From JAEZBP01 sp963832725 (lineage in GTDB: Bacteria; Myxococcota_A; Polyangia; Polyangiales; Sandaracinaceae), in the NCBI GenBank assembly GCA_963832725.1, contig CAWHVG010000005.1, positions 3,158,057 through 3,222,056 of the forward strand: a DNA stretch of 64,000 nucleotides, read 5' to 3'. The position numbers and the translations under genes were made by a program. The notes beneath the pieces are model-generated. The model did no database searches and was not told the origin of the DNA. It worked only from the letters and a program-made list of their open reading frames with translations. This document shows positions 9,130-20,869 of this stretch, piece after piece. How positions within the stretch are numbered: position 1 is the stretch's first letter; each line of letters starts with the position of its first letter.

Positions 9130-10443
9130 CTACGTCGGCGGCACCGGGCGCGCGGCGAGCGGCGCCGGAGTCGCTTCCAGCGCCGCGCGGAAGACCTCGG
9201 CGAAGGGACCTTCGGCGCCGAGGCGCGCCAGCACGGCGTGGAGCCCCGAGACCAGCCGCTGCTGCCAAATCCAAGGGGGCGGGATGGCGAGGAAGCGCAG
9301 GTTCGGATTGCTCGGTCGCGAGTAGTCCATCGACTCCGCCACGTACTCGAGGGTGAAGCGGAAACGCGGCTTGAGGTAGGGCGCGTACTGATGCCGGAGC
9401 ATGGCCCAGTGCAGGTCCCAGTCGATCTTCTCCGGTTTCGGAGCCATGCCGGTGGCGATCACGGCGTCTCGCAGCCGACTCCGCTGGCCGTCGATCACGA
9501 CCCTGGCCAGCTCACGCTCGCGCTCGACGTACTCGGGCTCGAAGCGACGGACGCAACCGAAGTCCAGGAACACCACGCGGCCGTCGTCGGGGAAGAGGTA
9601 ATTCCCGGGGTGAGGGTCGGCGTTGAGGGTATGGACCGCGAAGAACGAGCGGTATGCGAAGCGCGCCAGCGTGAGGCCGGCGTCGTTCTTTTCGCGGGCC
9701 GTCGCCGACGCGGCGAACGAGTAGAAGTCGCGGCCCTCTTCCCAGGCGGTCGTGAGCACGGTCTCGGCCACGCGAGCGTGGATCACCTCGGGCACGTGGA
9801 CGGCCGGATCGTCGGCGAATGCCTGCGCGAAGGCGTCCTGGTGCATCGCCTCCCGGAGGTAGTCGCACTCCTCGATCACCCGCTCGCGCAGCTCCTCGGC
9901 GAGCGCCGTTCCGTCGACCGCGCTCGCCAGCGAGGCGAGCTTGGCCAGCGGGCCGAGGCGCCCGAAGTCGGCCTCGAACGTGGCTCGCACGTTGGGGTAC
10001 TGGATCTTCACGGCCACGGGACGCCCCGAGAAGCGCGCCCGGTGTACTTGGCCGATCGACGCCGCGGCGACCGGCGTGGGATCGATGTCGTCGAAGAGCG
10101 CGTCGATCGGACGGCCGAAGGCGTCTTCGACCACGGCCCGCATGGTGTCGAACGCGACCGGCTCGGCGCCCCGCTGCAGCTTGCGCAGCGCGCGATGGGT
10201 CTCTTCGGGCAGCGCGCCGTCGATGTAGCTGAGGATCTGCCCGACCTTCATGGCCAGGCCCTTCATCTGGTCGAGCTCACTCGCCAGCCGGTCGCCGATC
10301 AGGCCGTCGATCGCGCCGGCCTCTCGCCCCGAAACCCGCCGCGCGGCCAGGCGCATGGCGTTGGCGGCGATGCGACCGGTGGCCATCGCGCGACCGGCCC
10401 AGCGGTGGTTGATCTCCTTCCGCTCCTCGTCGTCGCGGGCCAT
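9130..10443 (-). CDS. ABC1/UbiB (ADCK)-family protein kinase-like protein
   Basis: 437 aa from ATG at 10443. This start begins MARDDEERKEINHRWAG and avoids an implausible 39-residue basic extension. Diagnostic motifs appear in order: MKVGQILS (the KxGQ motif), AAASIGQVHRA (the alanine-rich loop that replaces the glycine-rich loop), VAVKIQYP (ATP-binding Lys), ADPHPGNY (catalytic loop) and VFLDFGCVRR (DFG). ADCK/UbiB proteins are atypical kinase-fold ATPases linked to ubiquinone or other isoprenoid lipid biosynthesis and membrane-lipid handling. All key residues are present, so it should be active. It is monocistronic here. Confidence 0.88.
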   Translation of the reverse strand: MARDDEERKEINHRWAGRAMATGRIAANAMRLAARRVSGREAGAIDGLIGDRLASELDQMKGLAMKVGQILSYIDGALPEETHRALRKLQRGAEPVAFDTMRAVVEDAFGRPIDALFDDIDPTPVAAASIGQVHRARFSGRPVAVKIQYPNVRATFEADFGRLGPLAKLASLASAVDGTALAEELRERVIEECDYLREAMHQDAFAQAFADDPAVHVPEVIHARVAETVLTTAWEEGRDFYSFAASATAREKNDAGLTLARFAYRSFFAVHTLNADPHPGNYLFPDDGRVVFLDFGCVRRFEPEYVERERELARVVIDGQRSRLRDAVIATGMAPKPEKIDWDLHWAMLRHQYAPYLKPRFRFTLEYVAESMDYSRPSNPNLRFLAIPPPWIWQQRLVSGLHAVLARLGAEGPFAEVFRAALEATPAPLAARPVPPT

Positions 10444-10621
10444 CGACGAAGGCTGCCGCGGCGGCCGGCACGCGGCAACGCGGGTCGCGGGAGGGAAGAC
10501 GACCCGAGAGTCCATCCATGTTCGGGAGGGCCGGCGAAGGCCCGCTTCGGCGCGCCTCACCGAGACGCCGCTCCGCCCGTGGCACCGTGAGCACGACCCT
10601 TCGGAACGAAGCCGCGACGCT

Positions 10622-11941
10622 TCAGTCCGCGGCGCAGGAGCCGCGGTGACGATGCGGCCGGCCGGGACAGGTCATGGACGCGCGGAAGGAGCGGCCGTCG
10701 CAGCCGCAGAAGTACTGCGTGTCGTGGATGCAGCGCTGGCTCGGGCGCGTGCAATGCCATTCGGCCTCACAACCCTCCGGGCCCGTGCACACCTCGCCGC
10801 GTCCACAGTCGCGGTTGGACGCACAACTCGCCGGGCCCACCGGCTCGGCGGCGGCGGACGACTCGGTGCCCGAGTGCGCCGCGTGACTCGAGGTGTCCGA
10901 GGCTGCCACCCGGCCGTGCGACGCGTCCGAGCTGCTCGGCCCGCGCCCGCCCGATGAATCGCGCGACGACCCCGACGCGTCCGAGCTGCCCGTCCCGCGG
11001 CGGCCCGACGCATCGCGCGACGACCCGGAGCCGCTCGCGCCGCCCGTGGCCCGGCTGCTCGACGCACCCGGACTGCCCGAGGCGTCCGAACCGGCCGTGC
11101 TCGCGCCCGACGCGCCCGAACCGCTCGCGGCGCCCGTGGCGCGGCTGCTCGATGCACCCGGACCGCCCGATGCGTCGGAACCGGCCCTCGTGTCCGACGA
11201 GCTGCCCTCGCCAGGCACACCGCCTCCCGCCTCGTCGCTCCCGCCCATCGCGAGCGCCAGCGCGCCGCCACCCTCTGCGGGCTCGCCCGCGACGGCGGTG
11301 CCGGGCTCCGAGCTGGCACACTGGCCGGCGTAGGCGATCGGCCGGCCAGGGCAGGTCGTCCGCGACGAGAACGTCGCCCCGTCGCAGCCGCAGAACGTGG
11401 CCGGTCCGCGCCGGCAGTGCTGTCTGCGGCGGCGGACGCAGGTCCAGTAGGTCCCGCAGCCCGCGACGCCCGCGCACACGTAGCCGCGCCGGCAGTCGTC
11501 GTCGCTCGTGCAGATGGAGTTGCCCTCCACCACGTCCTCGTCCTCCGCCCCGAGCTCTTCGCCGAGCGCCGGGCAGGGGCCGACGTTCAGGTAGGGACGG
11601 CCGGGGCAATTCTCGAGCGCGTAGAAGGTCAGTCCGTCGCAGCCGCAGTACGCCACGGTGGCCTCGCCGCAGCTCCGCGGCTCGCCACAGGCCCACTCGG
11701 CCTCGCAGCCGGCCGGACCGCGGCACTGCTGGTCGTCCTCGCAGGCGTCGGTGCCGGTGCACGACGGCCCGTCCGGTGTCGGATCGTCCTCGAGCGCGAT
11801 CGGCTCGGGCTCCGGGGCCGGCTCCGCCGACGGCTCGGGCGCGGGGGTCGGCGCGGGCGCGCTCTCCACCCGAGGCGCGCTGCCGGAGCAACCGACGAGC
11901 GCGGCGAGCAAGACGATCCAGGCCCTCTCCGGACGCAACAT
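10622..11941 (-). CDS. lipoprotein with three cysteine-rich modules and a Ser/Gly/Ala linker
   Basis: 439 aa with signal sequence and lipobox (LLAALVGC, Cys18). Three similar modules of about 65-70 residues lie at roughly 60-125, 140-210 and 370-439. Each has a CxxDxxC-type start, a GPxGCE.xW.C core and a Kazal-like ending (FCGCDGxxF...xTCPGRP). Between modules 2 and 3 is a linker of about 150 residues made of repeated SDASG, SSSRATG and SGSGAS units. Its DNA contains near-duplicate 75-bp blocks (for example about 11,026-11,100 and 11,119-11,193). Such proteins are probably surface-exposed; the modules resemble a Kazal-type disulfide knot, but no inhibitory role can be claimed. Function unknown. 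Confidence 0.75.
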   Translation of the reverse strand: MLRPERAWIVLLAALVGCSGSAPRVESAPAPTPAPEPSAEPAPEPEPIALEDDPTPDGPSCTGTDACEDDQQCRGPAGCEAEWACGEPRSCGEATVAYCGCDGLTFYALENCPGRPYLNVGPCPALGEELGAEDEDVVEGNSICTSDDDCRRGYVCAGVAGCGTYWTCVRRRRQHCRRGPATFCGCDGATFSSRTTCPGRPIAYAGQCASSEPGTAVAGEPAEGGGALALAMGGSDEAGGGVPGEGSSSDTRAGSDASGGPGASSSRATGAASGSGASGASTAGSDASGSPGASSSRATGGASGSGSSRDASGRRGTGSSDASGSSRDSSGGRGPSSSDASHGRVAASDTSSHAAHSGTESSAAAEPVGPASCASNRDCGRGEVCTGPEGCEAEWHCTRPSQRCIHDTQYFCGCDGRSFRASMTCPGRPHRHRGSCAAD

Positions 11942-12053
11942 GCGGCAACGCTACCACGCGTGCGGAGGGCTCCGCCCCGAGGTCGGGGAAAGCCCGATGA
12001 CCCGGGGGCGCGCTGCCGCGTACGACGGATGAGCGGTGTGCGGGGGTCACGCG

Positions 12054-12428
12054 ATGAAGCTCTTGTTGGTGGAAGACGACGCCGACAACGCCGCGCTCTT
12101 CGGCAGACTGTTGCAGCGCTGCGGCCACGATGTCCGCGTCGCGGCGGACGGTGGAGAGGCATTGCGGCGTGCTCGAGAAGACGCGCCGGAGGTGGTCCTC
12201 GCCGACATCGGGCTGCCCGGCATGAACGGCTGGGAGCTCGCCGAGATGCTCCGCCGCGAGCCGAGCGCGAAGGCGTGGATCCTCATCGCGCTCACCGGCT
12301 TCGACGACGCGAGGGCGCGAGCGCGTAGCCTCGCGGCCGGGTTCGACGCGCACCTCGTCAAGCCGGTCAGCGCGCGCGCCATCGACCGCTGCATTCAGCA
12401 GATCCGCAGCGACCGAGCCGACCGATGA
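12054..12428 (+). CDS. single-domain response regulator (CheY-like receiver)
   Basis: 124 aa. ATG at 12054 begins MKLLLVEDDADNAALFGRLL, a canonical receiver start with the acidic pair. The phosphoacceptor is in VVLADIGLPGMNGWELA, the conserved Thr in LIALTGFDD, and the signalling Lys in HLVKPVS. There is no output domain, so it acts through a partner or as a phosphate relay. It lies directly upstream of the pseudokinase gene (47 bp, same strand) and may be co-transcribed with it. Confidence 0.9.
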   Translation: MKLLLVEDDADNAALFGRLLQRCGHDVRVAADGGEALRRAREDAPEVVLADIGLPGMNGWELAEMLRREPSAKAWILIALTGFDDARARARSLAAGFDAHLVKPVSARAIDRCIQQIRSDRADR

Positions 12429-12474
12429 GCGGCGCGCTTTTCACAGCGGGCTGGGATTGCGATACTCGCGCGCC

Positions 12475-13843
12475 GTGGCCGACCTGATCTCGAATCGCTA
12501 CGAGCTCCTCCGAAAAGCGGCCGATGGAGCGATCGCCGCCATCTGGCAGGGCGTCGCGCGCGCCGAGGGAGGGTTCTCCCGCCCGGTCGCCGTGCGCGTC
12601 CTGCGGGAACCGTGGGATCGCGACCGCGCCGTGCTCGGCGCGTGGGGCGCCGCCGCGCGGGACCTGGCCGAGCATGCGAGCCCGCACGTGGAGGAGGCGC
12701 TCGACTTCGTGGTGACCGACGACGGGCGTGCGTTCGTCGTGACCGAGTGGATCGAGGGCCTCTCGCTGCGAGGCTGGCTCGACGCCCACACGCGCGAAGG
12801 CGAGACGATCCCGTGGCCGCTCGCGACGGCGGTGACGGTCGAGGTGCTGCGAGCGTTGGCGAGCGCGCATGGCGGGACGCCGCCGATCTGCCACGAAGGG
12901 ATCGACACCCGCGCGGTCCGCATCGCGCGCAGCGGCACGGTCAAGGTCGCGCGCTTCGGCGTGGCGCCGGCGCTGGCGGTGCGCGGGACCGGGCGGCGCC
13001 GCCTGGAAGAGCTCGGGCTGCGCCAGCCGGCGCCGGAGCTGGTGGCGGGCGGCAGCGTCTTGCCGGCCTCGGATTTCTTCGGCGTGGGCGCGCTCCTCTT
13101 CGAGCTGCTCTCGGGCCGAGCGCTCTACGACGCGCCGGTCGGCGAGACGCGCGACGCGCTGGTCCGCAGCGGCGAGGTGCCGGATTCGAGCTCGCTCCGG
13201 GGCGACGTCCCGCCGCTCTTGATCGCGCACGTCGAGCGCGCGCTGCGGCCGAGCCCGAGCGCCCGCTTCGAGTCGGCCGAGGCGATGATCGCCGCCCTCA
13301 CTCAGCTCCTGCAGGCGGAGGTCGCGCCCTCGGGGCCGGAGGCGCTGGCGGAGGCGGTGGCGAAGGTGCTGGACCGGCCCAAGCCCGAGACGCGGCCGCG
13401 CGGGTTGGCCGAGCTGCGCACCATGCACGTGGATTCTGGCGGAGCTGACGGTGCTGCCGCGCGAGGTCGCCGAGCCCGCGCCGGAAGCAGAGCCGGAGGC
13501 GGCCGAAGCCGAGGCCGACGAGCGCGCGGGCGACGACAGTGTCGAGCGGCGACCGCGATACCGCTTCGGATACAAGGAGAAGCGGGCCCGGCTGGCCGAG
13601 CGCGACGAGCACAAGCTCCCGCCGCAGCCCTCGGAGGCGCAGCCGCTGCCGCTCAGCAAGCCGAAGGGCCTCGGCAGACAGAAGACGGAGTTCCTCGGCA
13701 ACTCGATGGTCGATCGGCTGACGCTGCCGGAACCGCCGGAGCTGCCCGCGAAGAAACCCCGCGGGCTGGCGCCGCAAAAGACCGAGTTCCTCGACAACTC
13801 CCAGGTCGACCGGCTCGTCCTGCCGGAGCGCAAGAAGAAGTAG
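12475..13843 (+). CDS. Hanks-type pseudokinase with duplicated QKTEFL tail motif (frameshift near 13,435)
   Basis: From GTG at 12475 the first ~310 residues follow a Ser/Thr kinase fold (VVTEWIEGLSLRGWL hinge, FFGVGALLFELLSGRALYD from the helical lobe). The catalytic positions are lost: the glycine loop is ADGAIA, VAVK is VAVR (Arg41), HRD is HEG (140-142) and DFG is RFG (160-162). The frame breaks at 13,432-13,436, where GATTC replaces GATC. The restored frame gives an acidic, Ala/Pro/Glu-rich linker and two copies of a C-terminal motif, KPKGLGRQKTEFLGNS.VDRL.LPE and KPRGLAPQKTEFLDNS.VDRL.LPE. It is probably a scaffold or sensor rather than an enzyme. It follows a response regulator and converges with a real Ser/Thr kinase. 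Confidence 0.8.
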
Positions 13844-13877
13844 TAGCGCCGCGCTCGTGCCCGCGGGCGACGAGCGG

Positions 13878-16022
<2,145 letters not shown>

Positions 16023-16161
16023 GTCCGGGGCTAGCGTAGCCCGAAGCCGCGCCCCTGTCCGGCCACGATCCGCTCTCGCGCCGCAGCCGGCAGGGCCCTC
16101 GCTGGATCATTCCGCCCCGCTCGTCCGCCCACGAGCGCGCCATCCCACGCACGAGAGTCGT

Positions 16162-17742
16162 TCAAGCCGTTTTCTTCGCGTCCGAATCGATGCTCTGCCG
16201 GGAACGCGCCGCGGGATCGCGCAGGAGCGGATCGCTGCTCCGCCAGTCGCCCGGATCGACGCCGGGGAAGGTCGGCACGGCGTACTCGCGGTTTCGCACG
16301 CGCTCGAAGCTGGTCGCGCCGCTGCTCACCACCGGCAGGTGGCGGAACGACGTCGTCGCGTAGAAGAGCCGGTAGTGGAAGAAGTTCTTCTGCACGATCA
16401 CGTCGGCGTCGCGCGCCGAGAGCCCGAGCCAGCCCCAGAACTTCGGATGGATCGGCAGCGGCGGCCGCTCCGTCACCGCCACGCTGACCTTCCCGAAGTC
16501 GAGCCGGACGGTCCGCCCGAACTCGGTCTCGTCCTTGGCGGCGACGACGGCGTCGATCTCGACCTCGGGCTGGCCGTAGCCCGGCGTGCCGCGCAGCGTG
16601 ATGCGCCTGCGCTCCGAGACCGGCACCTCCCACGCCTCGTTGGCAGCCGCCGGATCGTGGATCGGCACGAACGCGCGCAGGCCGCGGTCGTCGTTGACCA
16701 GCGCCTCGATGAAGCGCGTGTTGCCGCCCGGCGCGCCGGCGCCGACGATGTCGTCCACGTCGACGAGCGTGACCGGACCGAGCTTGCGCCACACCCCGGC
16801 CGCGACCTCGTCGAGCGCCTCGTCGATGCCGCGCATCGGCGGCAGCGGCACGTGCCGCATGCTCCACGCATGATCGGCGATCCGCTCGGCCAGCTCGTTC
16901 GCCAGCGCCTCGTCGCCATCCGTGCAGACGTGGGCCGACCAGCCGAGGTCCTGCGCCCCCGTGTAGGGATGGACCATGAAGAGGCTGGTGGTGAGCACGC
17001 GCGGGTCGCGCTCGAGCTTCTTCATGCCGCGGAAGACGGCGCGCATCGGCGGCAGGAAGTCGATGGTCGTGCCGCCGCCGAGGACCATCGGCATCTTCCG
17101 CCACGCGTGCACCGGCCGGCAGTGCCCTCGCAGCAATCGGATCAGACGGTTGCCGGCGCGGAACCCGCTCGGCGCCAGATCCCAGTGCGGGTTGGTGCGG
17201 TACGCGACGAGGACCTCCAGCGGATCCACGATGCCGGAGCAGAGGTTGCCGTGCAGATCGAAGCTGGCCCCGATCTTCACGTCGGGCCCGACCGCCTCTC
17301 GGACGCGGCGGAGGATCACCGCTTCCGGCGCCTCGTCGAGCCCGTCGACCTGCATCAATCCGTGGAGCGCCAGGTAGATGCCGTCGAGGTGCCCGGCGCG
17401 CTCGATGTGGCGCAGCAATCCGTCGAGCAGCCACTCGAACGTCTCGGCGGCCACCGGACCGTTCGGGACCGCCAGCGCGGACGAGAGCGGCACGGTGGTC
17501 ACGTCCCCGGCGAGCCGCGCCGCCTGCACGAAACCGGTGAGCTCCGCGTGCGGGAAGAGGTTCGCCAGCTCCCAACCGCGCACGGTGCAGGCCTGCGCCA
17601 GCGCGTCCCCCTCCAGGAAGTGCAGGCTCTCGAAGCTCTCCCGCGATGTGAGGAGCGGCGAGAACGCGTTCGCTTCGTGAAAGATGCGTCCGTACGCGAT
17701 CCGGAGCGGCCTGCCACCGCGCCCGAGCTCCCGCGCCCTCAT
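16162..17742 (-). CDS. M81-family (MlrC-like) metallopeptidase/hydrolase
   Basis: 526 aa from ATG at 17742, chosen because it places the conserved start (RIAYGRIFHEANAFSPLLT) near the N-terminus. MlrC/M81 features follow: GIYLALHGLMQV, VKIGASFDLHGNL (metal ligands Asp and His), VAYRTNPHWD, LTTSLFMVHPYTGAQDLGW, and in the C-terminal half VQKNFFHYRLFYA and the Gly-rich VVAAKDE...FGRTVRL region. MlrC (microcystinase C) hydrolyses linear peptides from microcystin breakdown. In other bacteria the family is of broad, mostly unknown peptide or amide specificity. It is a single gene, divergent from the outer-membrane-like protein. Confidence 0.85.
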   Translation of the reverse strand: MRARELGRGGRPLRIAYGRIFHEANAFSPLLTSRESFESLHFLEGDALAQACTVRGWELANLFPHAELTGFVQAARLAGDVTTVPLSSALAVPNGPVAAETFEWLLDGLLRHIERAGHLDGIYLALHGLMQVDGLDEAPEAVILRRVREAVGPDVKIGASFDLHGNLCSGIVDPLEVLVAYRTNPHWDLAPSGFRAGNRLIRLLRGHCRPVHAWRKMPMVLGGGTTIDFLPPMRAVFRGMKKLERDPRVLTTSLFMVHPYTGAQDLGWSAHVCTDGDEALANELAERIADHAWSMRHVPLPPMRGIDEALDEVAAGVWRKLGPVTLVDVDDIVGAGAPGGNTRFIEALVNDDRGLRAFVPIHDPAAANEAWEVPVSERRRITLRGTPGYGQPEVEIDAVVAAKDETEFGRTVRLDFGKVSVAVTERPPLPIHPKFWGWLGLSARDADVIVQKNFFHYRLFYATTSFRHLPVVSSGATSFERVRNREYAVPTFPGVDPGDWRSSDPLLRDPAARSRQSIDSDAKKTA

Positions 17743-18254
17743 CGTGCGCCTCCGCGCTCTCCACCCGTTCGATCCAGCTGCACGAGCACCTCCACCGCGC
17801 GAGCTTCGCATACCGAGCGAGGGAGGCGCACCTCCCCCGCCCGAGAGCTCGCTCGCCTCCTTCCCCGTCCCGCTCTTTCATCATCTGACGCGCGGGCACG
17901 AAGAGCCGAAGAGCGTGGTGGAGGTTGGAGCGTCGAACGAGTGGGCACAGGTCACGCTCCTGGTCATGAGCAAGAGTGTGCCAGGTGGCACAGCCACGGC
18001 GCGGCCGTCCTGGCCGATCCGCCGGTCACCGGTGGCGAAGGGGCTAGCCTGCCGGCCTAGGGACACAGGGGGACGGAGGGCCCGGGGAGCGGCTTCGTCC
18101 TGGCTAAGACGTTCAATTACGCATGCTTGCGACCTGGCCCGAGCCGCGCCGCCAAGGCGGGTGAGCGGTCCGTCGAGGTCCGTCGTGCCGCGGTGAGCCG
18201 TCTTCGGGGGACAGCGTCGCATCGTGGCACACGCGTTGCGATGGGCCGCGCACC
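17743..18254. other. 512-bp divergent intergenic region
   Basis: It separates the MlrC-like gene (leftward) from the outer-membrane-like gene (rightward). No open frame has convincing composition. It contains the palindrome annotated at 17977-17992. Confidence 0.5.
17977..17992. promoter_or_regulatory. TGTGCCA-GG-TGGCACA palindrome
   Basis: Two perfect 7-base arms around GG in a divergent intergenic region. This is the size and placement of a dimeric repressor operator. No regulator can be named. Confidence 0.4.
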
Positions 18255-18908
18255 ATGAACAACACCATCTCGCTGATGAGTCTGCTCGCCATCCTCTCCT
18301 TCGCTCCGACCGTGAGCGCTCAGGAGGCGGCACCGAGCACGAACGACCAAACCCGGAACACACCCCAGGAGGCGAGCGCGGGCGAGCAAGACCAGAACGC
18401 GAGCGCGGGTGACCACACCCAGGACGCACCGCAGGGGGCGAGCGCGGACGACTCCTTTCACCTACGCCCTCGCTTCGGCGTGGGCCTCGCTGGCGCGTTC
18501 GGCTCCGACACCGCGGGCCTCTACTATCTCAGCCCCGGGCTCTATCTCCGGGGCGGCGTACAGCTTTCGGAGCTGATCGGGCTCGACGCCTCGATCGCTG
18601 CGGGCTGGTTCGGCATCACCGCCTACCTGCGCGGCGCCGCCTACGTGGACTTCAGCCTCGCCGACTGGTTCTCGGTCGCGACGGGCGCCTCGTTCCAGGG
18701 CGGCGTCGGATTCGACAAGTCCGGCACGCTCCTGGGCATACCGCTGCGCGCCTCCTTCCACTTCGGCGGTCGCAGCGGAGACGGGGTCCGGCACATGTTC
18801 GAGATCCTGGTCGAGGGCGACGCGGGCGTGATGGTCGCGGACGGACAGACCGGATCGGGCACCTTCGGCTTCAGCGCGTCGGTCGGCTTCGGCTACGCGC
18901 TCGACTGA
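18255..18908 (+). CDS. secreted outer-membrane-like beta-barrel protein
   Basis: 217 aa. N-terminal signal peptide (SLMSLLAILSFAPTVSA) is followed by a low-complexity Asp/Gln/Ala-rich segment with degenerate repeats of the type TQ(D/N)APQEASAG (residues about 25-65). The rest alternates hydrophobic and polar residues with many Gly/Tyr/Phe, as in beta-barrel strands (PRFGVGLAGAF, LYLRGGVQLSELIGLDAS, FSASVGFGYALD at the C-terminus). Probably inserted in the outer membrane. No specific family recognised. Confidence 0.65.
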   Translation: MNNTISLMSLLAILSFAPTVSAQEAAPSTNDQTRNTPQEASAGEQDQNASAGDHTQDAPQGASADDSFHLRPRFGVGLAGAFGSDTAGLYYLSPGLYLRGGVQLSELIGLDASIAAGWFGITAYLRGAAYVDFSLADWFSVATGASFQGGVGFDKSGTLLGIPLRASFHFGGRSGDGVRHMFEILVEGDAGVMVADGQTGSGTFGFSASVGFGYALD

Positions 18909-18991
18909 AGAACAGCCTCCCACCAGCGGCGTCACCGCGTCGTGTGTCCGACGGCCCCGCCCCTCGCCCGAGGCGCGGGGCCGCGTGCGTG

Positions 18992-20869
18992 TCACTGCAG
19001 CAGCCGCGCGCCACGGGCCGGCACGCTCGTGCCCTCCACCATCACGTCGTCTTCGGTGTCGTTGATCGCCAGCCGCGTTCCGTCGGAGAAGCGCCAGACC
19101 TGTGGAATGACGTGCCGGCTGGCGCGCCCTCGGAGCTCGTCGGCGATCGCGTTCACCAGCTCCCGCGGCGCGTCGGCGGGCAGCACGTCCTCGGGCACCG
19201 CCGGCGCGCCGCTCATCGACCGTGACACGCGCGGCATGTCGAGCGCCCAGTCCGGCCGCTCCGCGGGCAGCGTCCTGAGATCGTCCGAGAGGAAGAGCGC
19301 GCCGCCCGCCAGCGCGACCACCCAGGCGCCCGTCTCGACCTCTTCGCGAGGCAACGTCCGCAAGAGCACCGGGTCGGCGTCACAGAGCGTGGCCAGGCAG
19401 AACGCGGTGCGCGCGCCGACGCTGCGGGCCTGATTCGGGATCCACGGCCACGCGGCGCCGAAGGGCTCGAGGGCGATGTCGCCACCGACCCGCCACGCGT
19501 CGACGTGGGGAAACGTCGCGATGGCCGGCGCGCCGACGGCCACCAGCGTCACGTCCTCGCCGGCCGCGTCGCGGATGATCGAGAGCGCGCGTCCGTACGC
19601 CTCCATCGGCGTCACGTCCTCGTGGCGCTGCCCCTCCAACGTGCCGGCGAAGAGGAAGTCGATCTTCAAGAGATCGTATCCCCAGCCCACGATCTGCGTG
19701 ATGACCTCCCTGAGGTGCGCCTCCGCGTCGGGGTGGGTCACGTCGAGAATCCGCATCGGGCCGTTCTTGGCGTGCAGGTACTCCGCGCCGCCCACGAACC
19801 ACTCGGGATGATCGGTGATCAACGCGCTGTCCGCGTCCACCAAGAGCGGCGCCAGCCACACGCCCATTTCGAAGCCGTCGCCGTGAAGATCGGAGGCCAG
19901 CCCGTCGAGCCCGGAGGGGAACTTGTCGTTCGGCGTCCACTCGCCCCAGAGCGTCTCCCAGCCGTCGTCGACGACGATGCGCAGCGCCGTTCCGTCCGGG
20001 AGCCGCGGCATGAGGATGTCGCGCGCGAGCGGCGCGTTGGCCCGGATGGCGTCCTCGTCGACCGAGTCTAAGAGCTCGTACCAGCTGTTCCAGCCGGCCT
20101 CCGCGTCGTGCGGGGCGTCGCGGTGGCGGCTGTCGATCATCGACCCGTAGCTCTGGATCAACGCCGCGGGATCGGCGCCGAGCTGCACCAGGAAGGGCTC
20201 GCCTTCGACGGTGTCGCCGGACGCGACCGCGACCTGCTCGCCGGCTCCGCCGCTGGCGATGCGAAGGCCCACCGGATCGGTCGTCTCGGCGCGATAGGCC
20301 TGGACCCACGGGCGGAAGCGCGCCGCCCGGAGCGCGCCGGCCAGGAGATACGCGTCGCCGCCGCCGACCAAGGTCTGCTCCCAGGACAGCTCGCTGCCGC
20401 CGCGGATGACCTCTTCGTCGCCCCGCTTCGCCAGCGCCGCCGTCAGATCGGCGTCGGACGCGGGGGGGCCGAGCGCGATGGCGCCCGACTGTGACCAGGA
20501 CTGGAAGCCGTTCGAGATCCAGGCGCGCGCGCCGTCGAGGCTGGCCTCGCCCTCGAGCGAGAGCCCCTCGACCGTCGCGTCGGCGTGCGCCTCGAAGCGC
20601 ACCGAGACGACCGCGCCGTCCGCGCTGGCGATCACGTCGCCGAGATCCTGCACCGGGCAGCGCACGGCGGCGCCGTCGGCCGTGCAGTCCCCGTCGCGTC
20701 CGGCTCCGCGCCACGCACCGTCGATGCGCACGCTGGGCAAGAGCCGCACGCTCTCTCCGGGGCAACGGTCGCCGAGCAAGAGCCCGCGCGCCGCATCGGA
20801 GCCGTTACAGTCGAACGCGGGCGAGCTACCACACGAAGACAGAAGGAGCACCAAGCCGAGCCACCGCAT
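18992..20869 (-). CDS. alpha-galactosidase-like glycoside hydrolase (GH36 type), lipoprotein
   Basis: 625 aa from ATG at 20869, which gives a lipoprotein signal (LGLVLLLSSC). A beta-rich N-terminal domain (about 25-260) precedes a TIM barrel with melibiase/GH36 landmarks: AGWNSWYELLDSVDED, VVDDGWETLWGEW, MGVWLAPLLVDADS, LLKIDFLFAG (nucleophile Asp) and WRVGGDI (acid/base Asp region). A C-terminal beta domain follows (FSDGTRLAINDTEDD). GH36 enzymes release alpha-galactose from oligosaccharides; the true substrate here is unknown. As a lipoprotein it should act in the periplasm or at the surface. Monocistronic. Confidence 0.8.
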   Translation of the reverse strand: MRWLGLVLLLSSCGSSPAFDCNGSDAARGLLLGDRCPGESVRLLPSVRIDGAWRGAGRDGDCTADGAAVRCPVQDLGDVIASADGAVVSVRFEAHADATVEGLSLEGEASLDGARAWISNGFQSWSQSGAIALGPPASDADLTAALAKRGDEEVIRGGSELSWEQTLVGGGDAYLLAGALRAARFRPWVQAYRAETTDPVGLRIASGGAGEQVAVASGDTVEGEPFLVQLGADPAALIQSYGSMIDSRHRDAPHDAEAGWNSWYELLDSVDEDAIRANAPLARDILMPRLPDGTALRIVVDDGWETLWGEWTPNDKFPSGLDGLASDLHGDGFEMGVWLAPLLVDADSALITDHPEWFVGGAEYLHAKNGPMRILDVTHPDAEAHLREVITQIVGWGYDLLKIDFLFAGTLEGQRHEDVTPMEAYGRALSIIRDAAGEDVTLVAVGAPAIATFPHVDAWRVGGDIALEPFGAAWPWIPNQARSVGARTAFCLATLCDADPVLLRTLPREEVETGAWVVALAGGALFLSDDLRTLPAERPDWALDMPRVSRSMSGAPAVPEDVLPADAPRELVNAIADELRGRASRHVIPQVWRFSDGTRLAINDTEDDVMVEGTSVPARGARLLQ

